Below are positions 58,728-64,000 of a DNA stretch of 64,000 bases, in pieces. Position numbers and translations under genes: made by a program. Each line of letters opens with the position of its first letter. Position 1 is the stretch's first letter. The DNA is from Cardinalis cardinalis (taxonomy: Eukaryota > Chordata > Aves > Passeriformes > Cardinalidae): positions 860,324-924,323 of the forward strand of contig JACDOX010000144.1 in NCBI GenBank assembly GCA_014549065.1. Direction: 5' to 3'. The notes beneath the pieces are model-generated. The model did not search any database and was not told where the DNA came from. It worked only from the letters and a program-made list of their open reading frames with translations.

Positions 58728-58985
58728 CACAGAACCACAGAATGGTTTGGGTTGGAANGGACCTTACAGATTATTCTGCGCCACTCCCCTGCCATGGCAC
58801 GGACACCTCCCACTGTCCCAGCGTCCAGCCTGGCCTTGGGCACTGCCAGGGATCCAGAGGCAGCCCCAGCTGCTCTGGGCACCCTGTGCCAGGGCCTCAT
58901 CATCCTCCCAGGGAACAATTCCTCATTCCCAGTATCCCATCTAACCCTGCTTTCTGTCCTTTTGAAGCCATTCCCTGTGTACTGT
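58728..58985 (-). mobile_element. CR1 LINE fragment, 3' end
   Basis: The + strand starts 'agaaccacagaatggtttgg' and continues through 'cactgccagggatccagagg' and 'tgctctgggcaccctgtgcc', the reverse complement of a CR1 3' end. It is close to the copy at 25604. Confidence 0.88.
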
Positions 58986-59535
58986 CACCCCAAGCCCAGG
59001 TAAAAGAGGAGAAGAGGACATCCCACCCAGCTGGGCACAGCCTGTGGGGCTTGAGGACTGGGAGCACTGGAAGGAGAACTTCTGGAGGGAGAGGTGTGAC
59101 CATGGTAAAACAAACCAGACTGAAACACCTACAAGGCAGGAGAGGAAGCCTCAGTGCTGGGCAGACACCTCCTCTGGATGCAGAGAGCTCTGGGGTCAGA
59201 GCCAGGGGTGAGGGTGCTCGGGGAGCAGTGACAGCCCTGTCCAGCCTGGCAGCAGGGGACAGAAATGCTCTGNTGGCCAGAAGGACCCAGCCTTGAGGAA
59301 CAAAACCCCCAAAAAACCTGAACCAACAGAACTGCTCAGCTCCTGCCATCCAAGGATGAGGAAGAGAGTCTGCTTCCCATCACACTGCACTTTTGGGTTT
59401 GATTTCCAGCTCCTTTTTATTAACCTGTGGTCACCTGCTGTAGCAGTGAGCTCTGNGTGATTAATGGCCCCAGAAATGTTCTCGGGTTTGAAANGCTGCT
59501 TGTTTGGGATTTGCGCTGAGTGTAGGTAGCTGGAT
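58986..59535. other. Intergenic, no supported gene
   Basis: I see nothing recognisable here; frames on both strands are short and contain Ns. Confidence 0.5.
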
Positions 59536-59897
59536 TTTATTTTATTTTATATAATTTTATTTTATTTTTTAAATTTATTTTAATTTTATTTTATTTTTAA
59601 AATTATTTTATTTTATTTTATTTTATTTTATTTTATTTTTAAATTTATTTTAATTTAATTTTATTTTTATTTATTTTAATTTTATTTTATTTTTTAAATT
59701 ATTTTATTTTATTTTTAATTTTTAAAATTTATTTTAATTTAATTTTATTTTTTATTTATTTTAATTTTATTTTATTTTTTAAATTATTTTATTTCATTTT
59801 TAATTTTTAAAATTTATTTTAATTTTATTTTATTTTTAATTTATTTTAATTTTATTTTATTTTTAAAATTATTTTATTTTATTTTATTTTATTTTAT
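59536..59897. repeat. ATTTT-derived low-complexity array with higher-order period
   Basis: About 360 bases almost purely of A and T, built from TTTTA, TTTAA and TTAAATT variants. Within it a block starting 'taatttaattttattttt' at 59651 recurs at 59735, a higher-order period of about 84 bases. It has no LTR around it. Confidence 0.92.
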
Positions 59898-60907
59898 CTT
59901 GGCAGCCAAGTTCACACCATATGTGCCTCAGTTTGGAAAGGCTGGAGGTGGAGGGGAGTGACAAGGAGCAGGATTCCTGCACTGAGGGAAAGAGCTTGCA
60001 ACTATCTGTGCCTCAATCTTTGCAATGTTTGCTTTTCTTAAGCTTCAAAGCCACCTTGGACATGTCTGTGGGACTGACTCACTGAGCAAATAGCAAACCC
60101 AGACCCTTTGGAGAAATTCTCTTTCTGGGAGCACACAGACTCCCCTGGACATGTGACTCAGAGGGGCAATAGCAGAAAGTGGCTAAAAAGTTATTAAACT
60201 TCTCCTGAAGTAGAAACAGGAAAACTTTCATTCTCTAAGAATTTATTTTCCTGACTTTTTAATAAAATTTTTGACCTTCCAGGATGAAGTTTCTTTTCTC
60301 CCTAGAATTCTAAAAATAACTTGACATTTTTCATGGAAGAAAATGTCTTCCATCCAGATTTCATTTGGTCTTATACCCGCAAAGCACACTCATACCACTA
60401 ATTCTTTGCATTTCTAGGCATGAAATTCACCCATGAAATGAGGGAATTATGAAATTAACTGTCTTGAGAACTCAGCTTGGCTTGGCTCAGTCTAATAAGA
60501 TGGTAGGCACCTATAGATATTTATATTTTAAACTATCTGTGTGGTGCAGCTGGGCTCAAACTTGGACAACCCTTATGTGGCATCTCTGACTTCTCTGACT
60601 CCTCCCTGAGCAGCAGGTCTGATGAAAGAGGAAATGTATTGCAAAAAGTTTTTTAGTTTTNTTCACATTTTATTGCAAAATGTTTTGCAAAAAGTTATTT
60701 CTAACCCCAGATCTCTGGCTTGGAAAAGCAGGAGGAAGCTGCTTCCCCCAGCAGTCCCCACTGACTGTGCTCTCAAGGTGTTGGTGCCTGGTCCCTGGGC
60801 AATATTGNGAGTTACAGCCCCTCCCCATGAAATATCCACTGGAACTGCAGTTCCTGCTGCCCTGGGATTTCTGGGTCGTTTTTCAGGGTCTGCCAGTGAT
60901 GTGAATC
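59898..60907. other. Intergenic, no supported gene
   Basis: AT-rich unique sequence from about 60180 to 60540. A 137-codon frame at 60622-61035 runs into an LTR and is not credible as a gene. Confidence 0.5.
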
Positions 60908-61360
60908 TGTCACCGTGGTATTTTCTGAAAAATCCCTTCNCCAGGNTTTCTTCTCCTGGCAAGATGAGAAGCCTCAGCCTCTCCNTGTTTTGCTGCTCTG
61001 GAATGTGGTCTGGAGATTGTTCATCCAACATGTGAATTGTTTTCATTTAATGACCAATCACAGCCAGTTGTGTTGAGGCTCTGAGAAGTCACAAGTTTGT
61101 ATTATTCATTCTTGCAAAGCCTTTCTCTTTCTTTAGTATAGTTTTAGTATAGCAGAATAGCATAGCATAGAATAGCATAGAATAGCATAGAATAGCATAG
61201 AATAGCATAGAATAGAATAGAATAGAATAGAATAGAATAGAATAGAATAGAATAGAATAGAATAGAATAGAATAGAATAGAATAATAAATCAGCCTTCTG
61301 GGAACTTGGAGTCAGATTCTCATCTCTCACCCCATCCTGGGGACCCTCACAAACACCACA
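60908..61360 (+). mobile_element. Solo LTR (family B), with AATAG microsatellite
   Basis: The element starts TGTCACCG and ends CACCACA. Seven-base direct repeats, GTGAATC, abut both ends (60901-60907 and 61361-61367); this is one base longer than the duplications of the other copies and may include a chance match. The AATAAA signal ('aataataaatcagcc') survives just after the microsatellite. It is very close to the copy at 13942. Confidence 0.9.
61150..61285. repeat. AATAG / AATAGCATAG compound microsatellite inside an LTR
   Basis: The 5' part alternates 'atagcatag' and 'atagaatag' units and the 3' part is pure AATAG. The gradient from mixed to pure units suggests growth from the 3' side. Confidence 0.95.
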
Positions 61361-63008
61361 GTGAATCCTCCTGGACAAGCCTTTGGAATGTCCTTTGTTT
61401 CCTCTTGCTGCTCCCTGCCTGTGTGAGCTGCAATCCCCCTGGACAGATGTGATCTCTGCCCAACATCTGGAAAAAGGTCTTTTTTAATTCCTAGTTTTAT
61501 CCCACCAGGACACTTTTTTTCCCCATTTTTCTGCATCTCCAAAGACTCTGACCCCTCTGGAGTGCCCCACTCCATCCTGCCTTCCTTAAACACAGCCTGT
61601 GCCTCTGGTGCCCCTCACCATCCCCTCCCAATCTCTTCCCAGGTCTGACAACTCTAAAGACAAAATACATGAAGAGNTGACATTAAAATGACCTTGGCAA
61701 TGGGGGTCTTTTAAGTTCATTGGTGATTTTAGCTCCCACCATGGCCTCAGGAGCATCATCTTCCTTTCTTCCAGCTTATAACTGGGTATGGAATCATAAT
61801 GGCCTGCTCTGGGGTTTGGAGGGAGGAGGAAAAGGAAAACAGATGCTACAACTAAGCTGGGATTTCCCTGAGTAAATAAATTATAAAATTACATTAAAGT
61901 ACCATTTGAGTTGCATATAAAAGCTAGAAAATGAATGTCTCCTCCATAATTGCTGCAAAGGGCCCCAAACAGCCATTTCTATTTGCAGTTTCATATTTCA
62001 ATAAACTTTTTTATTTCTATTTGAGTGAACGTCCCTGTTCATGAATATTCTGAGGGATTCAGAGCACTGTCCAAAACTAATGCCNATTTTTGGGCTACAG
62101 CCACATTGCCCCTCAGTCTGTGCTGATACTCCCCCCTCCATGCCCATGGAAAAGTGGTGAGAGGACTGTGATAAACATCTCCAGAGAGAATTGCTTTAGC
62201 TCCGACACAAAATCAGCTTTCTGAGAGGTTTTAAGAAAACAAGTGAGGAAGCACAAAAATTCCCTTTTGCCTTTGCAGACACCCCCTTTCTGCCTTTTCT
62301 TTTCTCAGCTCACTCTTTCTGTGGTTGTCCTAATTGGATCTACAGGACTCCCCATGCTCCCTCAGAGCCCCAGTGCTGCTGCAGACTTATAAAAACTCCT
62401 ACCTTAGGGTACAACTCGAGTTGTACTTTTCTCCCTCTTTTCTAGTAGAAATCATGTCATTTGTGGATGGATGGAGCCTTTCCTTCAGTGTTTAAATTGA
62501 ACCCAGCTTGTGCAACATGCTTAACTGAATTAAGGAATGGAGGAAATCACTTGCTCACCTTGTCCTGAAAGCTCAAAGCCAGGAAATGAGAAGGCTACAC
62601 TGCTCTTTTATTATTTTTTTTCCTTATCAAGGACTGAAATAAGAACTTGTTCCTTCAGATTTTTCAGAGGGAAAGAGTTTGGTCTAGCAAGAAATCAGCT
62701 CAGTCAGGGGTATGAAAGAGACCCAGTTTAGGTTCCTGCTGTGAATCATGCAGTGGATATCACCTGGCTTCCCTTATCCTGNAAAGTTTCTGCTCCTTCT
62801 GAGCAGCAATTCCCCTTTGGGAACGTTTACTCTTGAACCTGACACACATCAGCAGAGAAATTTCAGTTTAATCCATCTCTCAATAAANAGAATTAATTAC
62901 AGGCTGACCTATTTGATGATTGAGGCTGTGCCGTGAAACGTCGGGCCCCGGAACTTCACTTTTCCTTTTCCTTCAGACTTGTTACACAAGGACCATCAAA
63001 TGTACTTC
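61361..63008. other. Intergenic, no supported gene
   Basis: Contains an AT-rich block (about 61860-62040) without open frames and the first copy of a direct repeat. No exon recognised. Confidence 0.5.
62291..62398 (+). repeat. Direct repeat flanking the 63-kb minisatellite, copy 1
   Basis: This segment, with 'ggactccccatgctccctca' and 'agtgctgctgcagactta', recurs at 63600-63711 in the same orientation with roughly one difference in eight bases. The two copies lie 1.31 kb apart and the minisatellite lies between them. Confidence 0.88.
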
Positions 63009-63600
63009 ACCTGCAAGAATTTCCTTCTCCCCATGCAAGAATTTCCTTTTCTCCATTCAAGGACCTCTCCCCAGGCAAGGATCTCCCTCTCCCCATTCAA
63101 GGATCTCTCCCCATGCAAGAATTTCCTTCCCTCCATTCAAGGATCTCTCCCCAGGCAAGGATCATTTTCTTTCCATTCAAGGACCTCTCCCCATGCAAGA
63201 ATCTCTTTTCTCCATTCAAGGACCTCTCCCCATGCAAGGATCTCCCTCTCCCCATGCAAGGACCTCTCCCCATGCAAGGACTTCTCCCCATGCAAGGATC
63301 TCCTTCTTTCCTTTCAAGGACCTCTCCCCATGTAAGAATTTCTCTCTCCCCATGCAAGGATCTCCCTCTCCCCATTGAAGAACCTCTCTCCATGCAAGAG
63401 TTTTCCTCTCCCCATGCAAGGACCTCTCCCCACGCAAGAATTTCCTTCTCCCCATGCAATAATCTCCCTCTCCCCATTCAAGGACCTCTTCCCATGCAAC
63501 AATTTCCCTCTCCCCATGCAAGAATTTCCTTCTCCCCACTCAAGGCTCTCCTTCTCTTCAATCAAGGCCCTCTCCCCATGCCANAATTTCCCTCTCCCAT
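63009..63600. repeat. CTCCCCATGCAAG minisatellite (18/21/22-bp units)
   Basis: About 28 units mix two kinds: an 18-base unit ending 'aaggacctctccccatgc' and a 21-22-base unit with 'aagaatttccttctcccc'. 'cattcaagg' replaces 'catgcaagg' in some. Frames of 274 codons (+) and 126 codons (-) run through it because most units are multiples of three; the products are simple Ser/Pro/His- or Gly/Arg/Glu-rich repeats and not credible proteins. Confidence 0.93.
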
Positions 63601-63711
63601 GCCTTTTCCCTTTCTTTTCTCAGCTCATTACCTCTGTGCTTGTCCTGGTTGGATTTACAGGACTCCCCACGTTCCCTCAGAGCCCNAGTGCTGCTGCAGA
63701 CTTAGAAAAAC
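63600..63711 (+). repeat. Direct repeat flanking the 63-kb minisatellite, copy 2
   Basis: Second copy of 62291-62398, directly after the minisatellite. The minisatellite may have expanded inside a duplicated 1.3-kb segment. Confidence 0.88.
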
Positions 63712-64000
63712 TGTTTTGCTGGATTGCCCTGTCCCATGGGAGGCACTTAAACACTGAGAGGATAAATTTGGGATTCATTTCCCATCAGGCAATCCAGTAT
63801 CAGCCTGGTGTTGTTGTGGAGCAGCTCTGGGTTGCTCAAACCCCCTCCTCGGGGCTTTGCCCAGCTTTCCTTGTCAATTAATCTGATGCAGTGCACTTTG
63901 CAGAGATCATTCATGGAGTGTCCATAACCTGATTGCTTCAGGGAGTATTCCCTGTGCTGCTTTGGATGGAGGGTTGTTTTTTGGTTTTTGCTTTTTTTTT
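63712..64000. other. Intergenic end of window
   Basis: No gene or repeat recognised; the window ends in a T-run. Confidence 0.5.

Noticed and set aside
63009..63600. CRISPR-like alternation of repeat and spacer
   Set aside because: The 'spacers' are variants of the same unit, lengths are too short, and the DNA is vertebrate.
62933..63757. A 274-codon frame with a Ser/Pro/His-rich repeat
   Set aside because: It is the translation of a minisatellite; the opposite strand is equally open, and no signal peptide or domain is present.
9263..64000. Exons of BRINP1 or another TLR4 neighbour
   Set aside because: None of the frames matches the protein sequence I know for BRINP1; the gene probably lies outside the window.

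Overview
The window looks like nuclear DNA of a bird, probably a passerine. It has fragments of the avian CR1 retrotransposon, many short solo LTRs of endogenous retroviruses, vertebrate-type introns, and one gene I recognise with confidence: Toll-like receptor 4 (TLR4), whose encoded length (842 residues) is about that of other bird TLR4 proteins. Isolated single N bases occur every few hundred bases, and there are two assembly gaps (26963-27222 and 51661-52286). The passerine assignment rests on my recollection of the LTR types and is an inference.

Layout. 1-4.2 kb is the 5' flank of TLR4, with a CR1 fragment and an LTR. TLR4 occupies 4324-8890 on the + strand in three coding exons (4324-4428, 5210-5376, 6634-8890). 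All splice sites are GT/AG and the frame stays open. Just upstream are a composite ETS/IRF-type element and a ten-codon upstream ORF that stops two bases before the start codon. A solo LTR in antisense orientation begins 73 bases after the TLR4 stop codon, so it probably lies in the 3' UTR.

From 9.3 kb to the end I find no coding exon I can support. This fits a gene desert next to TLR4; in amniotes TLR4 is followed by a large gene-poor interval before BRINP1, but no BRINP1 exon is visible here. The space holds: (i) solo LTRs of several families, many still bracketed by target-site duplications, including four copies of one family (21.4, 41.1, 46.4, 49.0 kb) and three of a sister family carrying pentanucleotide microsatellites at one fixed internal site (14, 55.5, 61 kb); (ii) CR1 fragments, one split by an LTR; (iii) minisatellites at 15.5, 50.5, 51.6-52.5 and 63 kb; (iv) two inverted-repeat structures, a head-to-head LTR pair at 17.8-18.8 kb and a near-identical 236-bp pair at 37.7/39.0 kb; and (v) AT-rich, ORF-poor blocks (notably 44.6-46.2 kb) that are candidates for conserved regulatory DNA.

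I see no novel multi-gene system. The most unusual signals are the loop inversion inside the LTR palindrome, the repeated microsatellite birth at one LTR site, the inverted repeat at 37.7/39.0 kb, and the regulatory setting of TLR4 (uORF, ETS/IRF element, 3' UTR LTR).
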